Shown: piece by piece, positions 8,645 to 17,239 of the stretch | Position numbering within the stretch: position 1 is the first letter of the stretch | Layout of the letters: the number at the start of each line of letters is the position of its first letter | Source: JAICIG01 sp035532215 | GTDB lineage: Bacteria; Planctomycetota; Planctomycetia; Pirellulales; JAICIG01 | Reading direction: 5' to 3' | Length of the DNA: 31,226 nt | Assembly (NCBI GenBank): GCA_035532215.1 | Contig: DATKRK010000221.1 | Location: 1 to 31,226 of the forward strand | Translations under genes and position numbers: made by a program | The notes under the pieces: model-generated | What the model was told of the DNA's origin: nothing | The model's database searches: none | The model's input: the letters and a program-made list of their open reading frames with translations, nothing else

Positions 8645-10360
8645 ATGGCCATCCGACGCATCGGTCAAATCTTTGTCGACCTGGGTTTCATCAGCGACGA
8701 GCAGTTGGAAATCCTGCTCGACGAGCAGCAGCAGCGCCCGCACGAAATGCTCGGCCGCATCGCCGAGAGCATGGGCTTCATCAACGACGAGCAATTGGCC
8801 CAGGCTCTGGCCGAGCAGATGGGCATGCAGGCCATCAGCCTGGGCGAGGTCGTGATTCCGCCCGAAGTCTTGGGCTACGTCACCGAGCCGATGGCTCAAC
8901 TGTACCGCATTATTCCGATCGCCTTCCGCGACAACACGCTGACCATTGCCATGTGCGATCCGCAGAAGCTCTCGATTCTCGACGAGCTGCGGACGTTCCT
9001 GGGCTACGACGTGCGGGCCGTGGTGGCCACCGAGCACGACGTGCTCAAGGCCCTCGAACGCTTTTACGCCAGCAACGAAAGCGTCGAGTCGATCATCGAC
9101 GAGTTGGCCGGAGACGCCGAACTGGCCGCGCAGGCCGAGGCGGCGGGCCGAGCCAACGCCTTCGATCTGACCAGCGTCGAGGCCCTGGCCGACAGCGCCC
9201 CGGTCCGCAAGTTGCTGAACATGGTGCTGTTGTTGGCCATCAAGGACCACGCCAGCGACTTGCACTTCGAACCGTTCGAGCAGGAGTTCAAGATTCGCAT
9301 CAAGGCCGACGGCGTGCTGTACGAAATGGTGCCGCCGCCGCGGCATCTGGCGTTCGCCATCACCACGCGGATCAAGGTCATGGCGAATCTCGACATCGCC
9401 GAGCGCCGCTTGCCGCAAGACGGCCGCATCGAATTGACCGTCGGCGGCCATCCGGTCGACTTGCGAGTCAGCGTGTTGCCCACCATGTTCGGCGAAAGCG
9501 TCGTGATGCGGGTGCTCGATCGCTCGGTCGTGCGGCTCGACCTGAACGCGGTGGGCATGGACGCGCCGACCCTCAAGGCGTTTCGCGAGGTGATCGCGCG
9601 ACCCAACGGCATCATTCTCGTCACCGGGCCGACCGGCTCGGGCAAGACGACCACGCTCTACTCGGCGCTCAATGAATTGAACGACATCCAGGACAAGCTG
9701 ATCACGACCGAAGACCCGGTCGAATACGACATGGACGGGATCGTGCAGGTGCCGATCGACGCCTCGATCGGCAACACGTTCGCCCAGTGCCTGCGCGCCA
9801 TCTTGCGGCAAGATCCCGACAAAATCCTGGTGGGCGAAATTCGCGATACCGAAACGGCCGAAATCGCCGTGCAAGCGTCGCTCACCGGACACACGGTGTT
9901 CAGCACGCTGCACACCAACGACGCGCCGGGCACGATCACGCGGCTGCGCGACATGGGCGTGCCGCCGTTTTTGATCACGGCCACCGTCGAGGCCATTTTG
10001 GCGCAGCGCCTGGTGCGCCGCGTCTGCGCCAATTGCCGCGACGAGTCGCGGCCCAGCGGCGAAATGCTGGCCGAATTGAACATGACCGCCGAAGATTTCG
10101 AGGGCAAGCAGGTGTTCCGCGGCAAGGGCTGCGAGGCCTGCAACAACACGGGCTACAAAGGGCGCGTCGGCCTGTTCGAACTGATGGTGTTGAACGACGA
10201 CTTGCGCGACATGGTGATGCGCAACGCCTCGACCGACGAACTGCGCGAGCGGGCCAAGAGCTTCGGCATGGTCACGCTCCGCGACGCCGGCCTGGACGCC
10301 GCCTACAAGGGAATGACGACGGTCGAAGAGGTCGTCCGCGAAACGATTATGGAAGGCTAG
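8645..10360 (+). CDS. gspE: GspE/PilB-type assembly ATPase (second copy, MshEN intact)
   Basis: This 571-residue assembly ATPase is paralogous to the one at 5388. Its N-terminus, RRIGQIFVDLGFISDEQLEI and then MLGRIAESMGFINDEQLAQA, keeps the paired R-[IL]-G-x-x and x-x-x-Q pattern of MshEN domains, a known c-di-GMP-binding module in MshE/PilB proteins. Ligand binding is therefore plausible here (inference). The core has Walker A GPTGSGKT at 328-335, ILVGEIRDTET and GHTVFSTLHTNDA. Two CxxC pairs (VCANC and GCEAC) make the zinc knuckle. It starts at ATG 8645 with no clear Shine-Dalgarno. It is followed by a 104-base spacer filled by a palindromic microrepeat, then by the platform gene. Confidence 0.95.
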   Translation: MAIRRIGQIFVDLGFISDEQLEILLDEQQQRPHEMLGRIAESMGFINDEQLAQALAEQMGMQAISLGEVVIPPEVLGYVTEPMAQLYRIIPIAFRDNTLTIAMCDPQKLSILDELRTFLGYDVRAVVATEHDVLKALERFYASNESVESIIDELAGDAELAAQAEAAGRANAFDLTSVEALADSAPVRKLLNMVLLLAIKDHASDLHFEPFEQEFKIRIKADGVLYEMVPPPRHLAFAITTRIKVMANLDIAERRLPQDGRIELTVGGHPVDLRVSVLPTMFGESVVMRVLDRSVVRLDLNAVGMDAPTLKAFREVIARPNGIILVTGPTGSGKTTTLYSALNELNDIQDKLITTEDPVEYDMDGIVQVPIDASIGNTFAQCLRAILRQDPDKILVGEIRDTETAEIAVQASLTGHTVFSTLHTNDAPGTITRLRDMGVPPFLITATVEAILAQRLVRRVCANCRDESRPSGEMLAELNMTAEDFEGKQVFRGKGCEACNNTGYKGRVGLFELMVLNDDLRDMVMRNASTDELRERAKSFGMVTLRDAGLDAAYKGMTTVEEVVRETIMEG

Positions 10361-10365
10361 GAGTT

Positions 10366-10452
10366 TTCAGTTTTCGGTGTTCAGTTTTCAGCTTTTGAAG
10401 TGAAAACGAACTCTGAACACTGAGAACTGAACACTGAAAACCGAATACTGAA
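10366..10452. repeat. Long imperfect inverted repeat of TTCAGT-type nonamers
   Basis: The spacer between the second gspE and gspF is made of TTCAGTTTT-like 9-mers. The left arm (10366-10391) pairs with the right arm (10427-10452) over 26 bases with three mismatches. The central part carries further reversed copies (CTGAACACTGAGAACTGAA). The repeated unit is short and variable, so this looks like an expanded microsatellite-like palindrome. It would form a long hairpin in RNA between the two genes and may act as an mRNA stability or attenuation element. Confidence 0.7.
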
Positions 10453-10464
10453 GGCTGAACTGCC

Positions 10465-11787
10465 ATGCCGACTTATCAATTCGAGGCGATGGACGCCACC
10501 GGACAGGAGATCAAGGACGTCATCGACGCGCCAACCGAGGAGGAAGCGCAAGCCACGATACGCCAGATGGGCTACTTCGTGACGAAGATCTCCGTCAAGA
10601 AGGCCCGCAAGGCCGCGGAAAAGAAAAAGGACAAAGGCGGCAAGACCTTCGCCATCGGCAGCGTCAACGGCAAAGTGCTGACCACCTTCACCCGGCAGTT
10701 GTCGATTCTGCAAGACGCCGGCCTGCCGATTCTGCGCAGCCTGCGAATCTTGCAAGACCAGCAAAAGGGCGGCCGCTTGCGCAACAGCCTGATCGACGTC
10801 TGCGACGACATCGAATCGGGCTCGACCTTGAGCGAAGCCATGTCCAAGTGCCCGAAGGCCTTCGACCGGCTGTACGTGAACATGATCAAGGCCGGCGAAG
10901 CGGGCGGCGCCCTGGAAACCATCTTGCGCCGCCTGGCCGAGTTCCAGGAAAAGGCCCAGTCGCTGAAGCGCAAGGTCAAAGGCGCGATGGTCTATCCGGT
11001 CGTGGTCGTGTTGGTGGCCGTCGGCATTTTGACCTTCATCATGATCAAGATCGTGCCGGCGTTCATCAAGATCTTCGCCGACTTCGACGCCGAACTGCCC
11101 CCCATGACGATCATGCTGATCGGCATTTCCGAGTACTGCGTCGGCTATTGGTACACGATTCCGCTGATCCCCACGGCCATCTGGCTGATGGTCAAGCTGA
11201 TCCGCAAGTTCCGCTACGGCCGGGCCGGCTGGGACACGTTCATCATCAAGATGCCCGTCTTCGGGCAGATCATCGAGAAAAACATCGTGGCCCGCACCAC
11301 GCGCACGCTGGGCACGTTGGTGGCCAGCGGCGTGCCGATTCTCGAAGCCTTGAACATCACTCGCGAAACCAGCGGCAACGCCGTCTTCGAGCGGATGTTC
11401 TCGAAGGTCTACGAGTCGATTCGCGAGGGCGAATCGATCTCCAAACCGATGAAGGAATACTCGCGGCCCGGGTTCAATTTCGTCGCCGTCTTTTTCTGGA
11501 CGTTCTTCGTGCCCGGCGTCGGCGTACTGTTGTACCTGATGCGCTGGAACAAGCGGATCGTCGACGACCTGGTGGTGAACATGGTCGACGTGGGCGAAGA
11601 GACGGGCGAATTGGACGTGATGCTCTACAAGGTGGCCGACAACTACGACGAGGAAGTGGCCGTCTTGACCGAAAGTTTGATCAGCTTGCTCGAACCGTTG
11701 TTGATCGTGGTGTTGGGCGTGATGGTCGGTTTCATCGTCATCGCGCTGTTTTTGCCGCTGGTCAGTTTGATCGAGAAGTTGACGTAA
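10465..11787 (+). CDS. gspF: GspF/PilC inner-membrane platform protein with inserted hydrophobic segment
   Basis: This 440-residue polytopic platform protein couples the ATPases to pilin assembly. Two T2SSF domains are visible. The first contains LTTFTRQLSILQDAGLPI and FDRLYVNMIKAGEAGGAL. The second contains ARTTRTLGTLVASGVPILEA and NMVDVGEETGELDVML. Membrane segments lie near 176-200, 231-248 and 408-436. Unusually, residues about 334-364 (from RPGF to NKR) insert a hydrophobic stretch (FVAVFFWTFFVPGVGVLLYL) just before the second G-E-[EA]-[TG]-G motif, where classical GspF has only a short P-x-FP turn. This adds a possible fourth membrane segment or re-entrant loop. It is the only platform gene present, so two assembly ATPases and PilT may share it. 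Confidence 0.93.
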   Translation: MPTYQFEAMDATGQEIKDVIDAPTEEEAQATIRQMGYFVTKISVKKARKAAEKKKDKGGKTFAIGSVNGKVLTTFTRQLSILQDAGLPILRSLRILQDQQKGGRLRNSLIDVCDDIESGSTLSEAMSKCPKAFDRLYVNMIKAGEAGGALETILRRLAEFQEKAQSLKRKVKGAMVYPVVVVLVAVGILTFIMIKIVPAFIKIFADFDAELPPMTIMLIGISEYCVGYWYTIPLIPTAIWLMVKLIRKFRYGRAGWDTFIIKMPVFGQIIEKNIVARTTRTLGTLVASGVPILEALNITRETSGNAVFERMFSKVYESIREGESISKPMKEYSRPGFNFVAVFFWTFFVPGVGVLLYLMRWNKRIVDDLVVNMVDVGEETGELDVMLYKVADNYDEEVAVLTESLISLLEPLLIVVLGVMVGFIVIALFLPLVSLIEKLT

Positions 11788-11880
11788 GAGGTAGGTAGTA
11801 GGCGGTAGGCGGCAGGCAGGGACGCGTCGGGAATCAGGCGTCAGGCGCGTGAAGCATGGAACTTGGAACTTGGAACCTTT
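11788..11880 (+). repeat. Degenerate microrepeat spacer between gspF and first pseudopilin
   Basis: This stretch is built from short slippage-like units: TAGGTAGTAGGCGGTAGGCGG and GCAGGCAGG-type steps at about 11790-11820, GGCGTCAGGCGCG in the middle, and TGGAACT repeated three times near 11858-11878. No coding or promoter signal was recognised. It resembles the palindromic microrepeat upstream of gspF in style but has a different unit. The true start of the next gene lies downstream of it. Confidence 0.5.
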
Positions 11881-11901
11881 AACTCTTCCGCGGAGCCGGC
11901 C

Positions 11902-13044
11902 ATGAAGTCCGTCGCAACCCACCCCCGCCGGGGCTTTACGCTCGTCGAACTGTTAATGGTGATCACCATCATCGGGATGCTGATGGCGCTGCTGGTGGCA
12001 GGGGTCATGCGCGCCTTGGTGACCGCCAAGATCGCCCGAATCACCGTCGAGGCGGGCATGCTCGACACCGGCGTCCAAAACTACAAGAACGAAATCGGCG
12101 GCGATTATCCGCCCGATTGCAGTTTTCTAGGAACGACGCAACAGTGGGTCGATGTGCGGAACAACCGCATTCTCGCCCATTTACGCAAGGCGTTCCCCCG
12201 ATTCTACGTTAGCGGGTATGGGAACACATCGGGGCCAGTATCCGCGCAAGGGACGCTGCAATACGCCGTACAGCAGGCCTTCAAGGACTACGACGCGGCG
12301 AGCCCCCCCCTGCCCTATCCGGCTACAACGCCCAATGGAGCGTCGGTTTGGGGCGACCTCAATAACCTCGATCAGGCCGAATCGCTGGTCTTCTGGCTCG
12401 GTGGATTGCCCGCGCCGCCGGTTCTCAACACGACCAGCAACACCTATTCGTTCCGGCTGGCGGGCTTCAGCGCCAACAAACTGCAGCCTTTCAACCTGAT
12501 CGATGGCTCGCGCCTCAAAGGGCCCTTCGAATTCCAGGAGCAGCGTTTTGGCGACGCCGACGGCGACGGCTGGCTCGAATACTACCCGCCGGTCGATTTG
12601 CCGCCCCAACCGACGGGCAGTAGCGCCGCGCAGCCAGGCAATGCAACCGCCCCCTACGTGTATTTCAATGCAGGTTCGTATGCCGACGTCACGCCCTCGA
12701 ACGGCTTCCCGGCATATCCTTCCTCCGGTCAATATCCTGCTGTCACCGGCGGCTCGATGCCTGTGTTTCCCTCGAACAGTTATGCAAGCCTGTGGGGCGC
12801 GGCCATTCCGTACGCGAATGCCTACAACATCAGCACCACTCCGGCGCAACTGACCTGGTTCAACCCCGAAAAGTTCCAGATCGTTTCGGCCTCGCTCGAT
12901 TCGATGTACTGGTCGCTCACGACCGGGGCTTCGTCCGGACCGGACGATTTCCGCGTGTTCCCCAGCGGAACCCATTACAGCCAGGCCGACTTGGATAACG
13001 TCACGAATTTCTCGAACGGCAAACTCCAGGACTCCTTGCCATGA
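11902..13044 (+). CDS. GspG-like large pseudopilin
   Basis: This is a 380-residue prepilin. The leader (MKSVATHPRRG) ends at a class prepilin-peptidase site, G11|FTLVEL, with the conserved Glu at mature position 5 and a hydrophobic helix to about residue 37. Then comes a helix (RITVEAGMLDTGVQNYKNEI) leading into GGDYPPD, as in GspG-type major pseudopilins. It is about 2.5 times longer than usual GspG. The globular part carries an EF-hand-like acidic loop, D218-A-D-G-D-G, preceding WLEYYPP. ATG at 11902 was chosen because GGAG (11892-11895) lies 6 bases upstream and the leader has the right length. The stop overlaps the next start (ATGA). GspG assignment is inference from order and the N-terminus. 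Confidence 0.85.
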   Translation: MKSVATHPRRGFTLVELLMVITIIGMLMALLVAGVMRALVTAKIARITVEAGMLDTGVQNYKNEIGGDYPPDCSFLGTTQQWVDVRNNRILAHLRKAFPRFYVSGYGNTSGPVSAQGTLQYAVQQAFKDYDAASPPLPYPATTPNGASVWGDLNNLDQAESLVFWLGGLPAPPVLNTTSNTYSFRLAGFSANKLQPFNLIDGSRLKGPFEFQEQRFGDADGDGWLEYYPPVDLPPQPTGSSAAQPGNATAPYVYFNAGSYADVTPSNGFPAYPSSGQYPAVTGGSMPVFPSNSYASLWGAAIPYANAYNISTTPAQLTWFNPEKFQIVSASLDSMYWSLTTGASSGPDDFRVFPSGTHYSQADLDNVTNFSNGKLQDSLP

Positions 13045-14249
13045 GCCGCGTTTTTCACGGGTTGCCGGAACGGCCCGCCGGCCGCGGCATTCGGTCGCGG
13101 CGCTGCGGTCGTCGCGCCGGCTTTACGCTGATCGAACTCTTGGTTGCCATGACGGTAATTGGCATCCTTTCCGGGCTCGTTTACGGCGCTTTGCAACGAG
13201 CCGGAACCGCCTCGCGGATCGTCCACACCAAATCGACGATCGCCAAGCTCAACGCCTCGCTGATGGATCGCTGGGATTCTTACCGCACGCGGCGGCTGCC
13301 GGTGGACCCCAAGGCGATCCTCCTTTCACCGACCCCGCAAGGCACGAACGCTCGCAGTTTCGTAAACACGCTTTGGGTGAACCGCGGATCGCAAACGAAG
13401 GATACGCTTGGAGTTTTGCCAACCAGTCCCAACTTCCCGTCCAACCTTCAAATTGCCGCGACCCGCCTCGCCTGCATGCGCGAACTGATTGCGTACGAGA
13501 TGCCGCAACACTTTGACGATATCATTGGCAACTTCAATGCCGCGACTTCTGCGGGCGCCTTCACGGTTCGCACGCCGCCGACCTTTCTACCGACTTATCC
13601 GCCCTTGGCGACTGCCTACGTTGCGGCGATCAATCGCGCCTCTAGCGGCGGAGCAAGCTTCGCGCAAATCAGGGCGAACGACGGCGCCGAGTGCTTGTAC
13701 TTGATTCTGACGATCGGCTCGACGGATAGCGGCATGTTCGGCGAACAATTGCCCAACCAAGACATCGGCGACGTAGACGGCGACGGGCTGCCGGAGTTCC
13801 AGGATGCCTGGGCGGTGGCGATGAACAGTTATGCGCCCAAAGGGCAGGCCAACTCGCCGATCGATTTCTTGCGCTGGGCGCCCGGCTTCGTGTCGTCGAT
13901 TCAACCCGATCCGCAGCCCATCAAAGTCGGCGACATGATCGGAAATCCGCCGACCGCGGCAACGGCCGCGAACGTGCAAGCCGCCTCGATCGAATTCTGC
14001 CTTGTACATCACGATTATTTCGATCCGCTGAAGCTGGATACCATGACGCCGACCAACCCAAACGTTCGCGGATTTCAGCTCACGCCGTTGATCTACTCGG
14101 CCGGCCCTGATGGTAATTGGGCGCTCGATTACGGGCAGCCCTACACACTCGATCCTTACGATGCCACGGGAGTGTTCGCCGGAACGCCATCGCAGGGCAG
14201 CAGCGACGACATCACCAACCACGACCTCGACACACGGACCGGAAAATGA
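13041..14249 (+). CDS. Pseudopilin-like prepilin (second in chain)
   Basis: This 402-residue prepilin has a long basic leader ending RRAG27, then FTLIELLVAMTVIGILSGLVYG, with Glu5 present. It starts at ATG 13041, overlapping the previous stop by four bases. The globular region is unlike any enzyme I recognise. It includes D244-V-D-G-D-G followed by LPEFQDAWAVAMN, a calcium-loop-like segment. A C-terminal stretch (LIYSAGPDGNWALDYG) resembles the Ala/Gly-rich SAGPDG ending common to pseudopilins of this type. Which Gsp letter it matches is uncertain. It overlaps the next gene by four bases, so at least these genes are translationally coupled. Confidence 0.8.
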   Translation: MSRVFHGLPERPAGRGIRSRRCGRRAGFTLIELLVAMTVIGILSGLVYGALQRAGTASRIVHTKSTIAKLNASLMDRWDSYRTRRLPVDPKAILLSPTPQGTNARSFVNTLWVNRGSQTKDTLGVLPTSPNFPSNLQIAATRLACMRELIAYEMPQHFDDIIGNFNAATSAGAFTVRTPPTFLPTYPPLATAYVAAINRASSGGASFAQIRANDGAECLYLILTIGSTDSGMFGEQLPNQDIGDVDGDGLPEFQDAWAVAMNSYAPKGQANSPIDFLRWAPGFVSSIQPDPQPIKVGDMIGNPPTAATAANVQAASIEFCLVHHDYFDPLKLDTMTPTNPNVRGFQLTPLIYSAGPDGNWALDYGQPYTLDPYDATGVFAGTPSQGSSDDITNHDLDTRTGK

Positions 14250-15844
14250 GCACCTCGCGACAATCCCGTGACGTTGGCCGCCCGCGGCGCGGAGTCACCC
14301 TGGTCGAGTTGCTGGTGGTGATCCTCGTCATGCTGATGATTACGGCGGTGACGCTCCCTGCCATGCGCCCCGCGCTGGAGGGCCGCAAGATTCGCGAAGC
14401 CGCCCGCATGGTCGAGGTTTTCTTGAGCGGCGCCCGCAATCGGGCCATGCAAACCGGGCACGCCTTCGGCGTGCTGATTAAGCCCGACGAGCACAACCCT
14501 TCGCAGTGCATCGAACTCTCGTACGTGGAACAGCCGCCGCCCTACACGGGCGATTACCAGAACTCTACGATCGCAATTCTCGGCAATGGCGGGTTCGGCG
14601 TCTGGGTTAATGACAAGCCTTACGTTGACGGGATGGGCAATCTCGTGCCAAGCCTAATCTACAGTAGCGCTCCGGTTTTCACGTTGCAGGACATTGGCTG
14701 GATTCAGAATCTGGCCCCTGGCGACATATTCACGCTGGCGGACGACGATACCATCCATTACCGAATCTACGCTGGCGAACCGTTCATCGACGTCAACGGC
14801 GACGGGGTGTACACCAATACGCCCGCCCTCAAAGAACCGTTCAACGACGTCGACGGCAGCACAAGCTACACGCCGCCCACCGGCGCGCCGATCGATCCCA
14901 TTACTGGCTTTTTCACGGGGCCTTCATTTCCCCAGATCACTTGGGGAATGCCGACGGCGTTTATCACCTATACCTACGCCGATCCGGCGCTGGCCATTCA
15001 GTATATGTCGGTGACCGGCAGCGATACGAAAAAAACTCTTTTTCCGTATCCATTTATGCTCGGATTCGACGCCCGTCATGCTGGGATGACGCCGTATGCA
15101 ATATCGCATAAATACTCAAAATTGGGGGCGAGCGGAGGGTTTTCGTTCCAATTCCTCCGCCGCCCGATTCCGGCGTCCAGCACCAAGCTCAACCTGCCGG
15201 ACTCGACCTGCATCGATCTCGGCGGCAATTACGTGGACAAGGCGACGGGCAATATCGTGGGCGTGCCGGGCTCGGGGCTGGAATTGCTGATTCCGTTTTC
15301 GAGCGGCAGCAAAACGCTGGGCGACTTTGCGACGTTCCGGCCCAACCCGCTGCTCGACCCGGTGATCGAACCCAATTCGCCAACCGACCTTATCAGCCGG
15401 CCGATCATGATCACCTTCGACCCCAGCGGAGTCGTCGACTGGGTTTACAGCTTCGACGACCGGCATTTCATCCCTAACGTCTCTCTGGCGGCATCGGCCA
15501 TCAACTACACCGACTATCAAGGACGTCTGGCGGCCAGCCCGATTTACTTCCTCATCGGGCAGACCGCGCTCGTCAACGGCAACCCGGAAACCTTGCCGGC
15601 GCTCGTCAACGGCACGGCGCCGTTGAACCCCATCTTCAACGTGCAAGATCCGACCAGCCTCTGGGTGGCGATCAACCCGCGAACCGGCCTAGTGTCGACC
15701 ACGGAGAACGTGCCGCCGGATTTGACCCAAGCGCCGCCCACCACGCAAACGCCGGCCAGTCCCCAAATACAGCTCTATCTCAACGCCCAGACTTACAAGG
15801 CCAGGGCCATTGCCCGCGAAGCCTTGAACATGGGGGGAATGTGA
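14246..15844 (+). CDS. GspH/FimT-like large minor pseudopilin
   Basis: This is a 532-residue prepilin. The leader ends RPRRG16, and the mature protein begins VTLVELLVVILVMLMITAVT, with Val rather than Phe at position 1 and Glu at 5. The following AARMVEVFLSGARNRAMQTGHAFGVLI matches the GspH/FimT pattern in which the helix ends in AR-x-x-A and a beta strand follows. The length is about three times a normal GspH. An acidic loop, D182-V-N-G-D-G, precedes VYTNTP. ATG at 14246 overlaps the upstream stop. The stop at 15842-15844 overlaps the next ATG by one base. Confidence 0.82.
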   Translation: MSTSRQSRDVGRPRRGVTLVELLVVILVMLMITAVTLPAMRPALEGRKIREAARMVEVFLSGARNRAMQTGHAFGVLIKPDEHNPSQCIELSYVEQPPPYTGDYQNSTIAILGNGGFGVWVNDKPYVDGMGNLVPSLIYSSAPVFTLQDIGWIQNLAPGDIFTLADDDTIHYRIYAGEPFIDVNGDGVYTNTPALKEPFNDVDGSTSYTPPTGAPIDPITGFFTGPSFPQITWGMPTAFITYTYADPALAIQYMSVTGSDTKKTLFPYPFMLGFDARHAGMTPYAISHKYSKLGASGGFSFQFLRRPIPASSTKLNLPDSTCIDLGGNYVDKATGNIVGVPGSGLELLIPFSSGSKTLGDFATFRPNPLLDPVIEPNSPTDLISRPIMITFDPSGVVDWVYSFDDRHFIPNVSLAASAINYTDYQGRLAASPIYFLIGQTALVNGNPETLPALVNGTAPLNPIFNVQDPTSLWVAINPRTGLVSTTENVPPDLTQAPPTTQTPASPQIQLYLNAQTYKARAIAREALNMGGM

Positions 15845-17121
15845 TGCGCGAGAGTAATGCAAGGGCCGCCGAAACGCTCCCAGCGAAACGGCGCGCCGCC
15901 GGCATCACGCTGATCGAGGTCTTGGTTTCGATCGGGGTGCTGGCGATCGGCCTGCTCGGCGCCGCCACCATGCTGCCGTTGGCCAAATACTACTCGGCCG
16001 AAGCCAATACGTATGATCGAGCCGGCACGCTCGGCGCTCAGGCTTACCATGACTTGCAAATCCGCGGTTATCTTGGACCCAAGAAATGGATCGACCCCCA
16101 AGGGGCCTTCACCTTCACGAATCAATCCATCATGGTGATTGACCCGTTGGCGATCACCTACGCCGAGAGCACCTACGCATCGACTACGTCGACGCAGAAT
16201 CTTGCGCCAGTTTTCTTCCCTGCGATCCCAAGCAACAACCCCAACCCGCCGATTTCCGGGGCGCCGATATGCTTTCGCACGACCGTCGATATCACGAACA
16301 ACTGGCCCGATTCCGCGCCACAGCCGAAGTCGGTCAGCGGGGGCGTGTCGATGCCTTTCGCCATGGCCGATCGCGTGTTTCGTTCCAACGACGACCTGGT
16401 TTTCGATATTCCTGGCAGGCCCGACCTGCGGCCGAAAACGCCGACCGGATCGCTGTCGCCCGACTACAACGGCGATTTTTCATGGATCGTCACCGTTTCG
16501 CATTCTCCGACCGACCTTTTCAACGCGGCGAATATGCAGCGATTTCGATGCTCGGTCGTGGTGCTCAAGAAACGCGATCTAAACCTCAATCCTGGCGATT
16601 GGCCAGCGCCGCCCCTAGGCAAAAAGCCGCCGCCGGAAAGAATTGTGTTGGCGGATTTCATTAACCCGCCGGCATATATGGGCGGCCTGTCGCCGCCGCC
16701 GTCACGCGCATTACCCGTTTACCCGGACGCCGCCTTGAATCTTCGCACGACGTCTTCGGTCGGCGCGACGAATTGGCTCGACGGGCTGCGGGCCAATCAG
16801 TACATCATGCTTAGCGCGAACTATATCGTGACGTTTCCAGGCAGCAGCGTAAAGACCTTCCCAGTGGCGGACTGGTATCGCATCGTTTCGGCTGGTGAAG
16901 CAGCGCAAGTCTCTGGCGGAATCGCTAGCCGCCAAGTGGTCGTAACTGGAACGGATTGGCCTGCCACGTCGACGCTTGGCGGAACGCCAATTTGGATCGA
17001 CGCGGACGGCACGGCGGGAGCGCCAAACGGGGTCGATACGGTCTTTTGCACGATCGTCGACGGCGCCGTGGCGGTCTACGACGACGTGATTACGCTCGAC
17101 AATTCACTGATGCGAGATTGA
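15844..17121 (+). CDS. GspI/PilV-like minor pseudopilin
   Basis: This is a 425-residue prepilin. The leader ends KRRAAG20, and the mature start ITLIEVLVSIGVLAIGLLGA is the classic GspI/PilV signature, followed by AATMLPLAKYY and a helix containing RAGTLGAQAYHDLQ. ATG at 15844 (TGATG junction) was preferred over the GTG one codon earlier; a G-rich run just upstream could serve as the ribosome site. Unlike its neighbours, no clear D-x-D-x-D-G loop is seen; the nearest is DADGTAGAPNGVD near the C-terminus. The last five codons and stop are repeated immediately downstream by an 18-bp tandem duplication. Confidence 0.82.
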   Translation: MRESNARAAETLPAKRRAAGITLIEVLVSIGVLAIGLLGAATMLPLAKYYSAEANTYDRAGTLGAQAYHDLQIRGYLGPKKWIDPQGAFTFTNQSIMVIDPLAITYAESTYASTTSTQNLAPVFFPAIPSNNPNPPISGAPICFRTTVDITNNWPDSAPQPKSVSGGVSMPFAMADRVFRSNDDLVFDIPGRPDLRPKTPTGSLSPDYNGDFSWIVTVSHSPTDLFNAANMQRFRCSVVVLKKRDLNLNPGDWPAPPLGKKPPPERIVLADFINPPAYMGGLSPPPSRALPVYPDAALNLRTTSSVGATNWLDGLRANQYIMLSANYIVTFPGSSVKTFPVADWYRIVSAGEAAQVSGGIASRQVVVTGTDWPATSTLGGTPIWIDADGTAGAPNGVDTVFCTIVDGAVAVYDDVITLDNSLMRD

Positions 17122-17139
17122 TCGCTGATGCGAGATTGA
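17104..17139 (+). repeat. 18-bp tandem duplication across a stop codon
   Basis: Two 18-bp units (17104-17121 and 17122-17139) differ at one base, A/G at the third position. The first encodes the C-terminal SLMRD and the stop. The second would encode the same five residues and another in-frame stop, so the gene effectively has a duplicated tail. A 6-bp-stem hairpin, CGCCGG/CCGGCG, follows at 17149-17167 without a U-tract. Confidence 0.75.
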
Positions 17140-17225
17140 ATCGCCTGACGCCGGCTTTTCACCGGCGCCGGCGCTGTTACGAAACACAAACGAAGCGGGC
17201 CAGGGCAAACGAACGCTTCGCTGTT

Positions 17226-17230
17226 GGAGG
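17226..17230 (+). promoter_or_regulatory. Strong Shine-Dalgarno before the giant gspK-like gene
   Basis: GGAGG lies 9 bases before ATG 17240, inside TTGGAGGAAAAGGAACATG. It is the strongest ribosome site in the pseudopilin chain and fixes the start. The 118-base gap before this gene is the only sizeable break between the pseudopilins, so it may reset translation for the giant protein. Confidence 0.6.
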
Positions 17231-17239
17231 AAAAGGAAC

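Noticed and set aside
7322..9913. 863-codon open frame on the minus strand opposite pilT and the second gspE
   Set aside because: It runs antisense through two strongly recognised ATPases and has a repetitive, His/Arg/Asp-rich composition typical of shadow frames in GC-rich DNA.
10366..10452. CRISPR array
   Set aside because: Units are 9-mers without spacers and form one imperfect inverted repeat.
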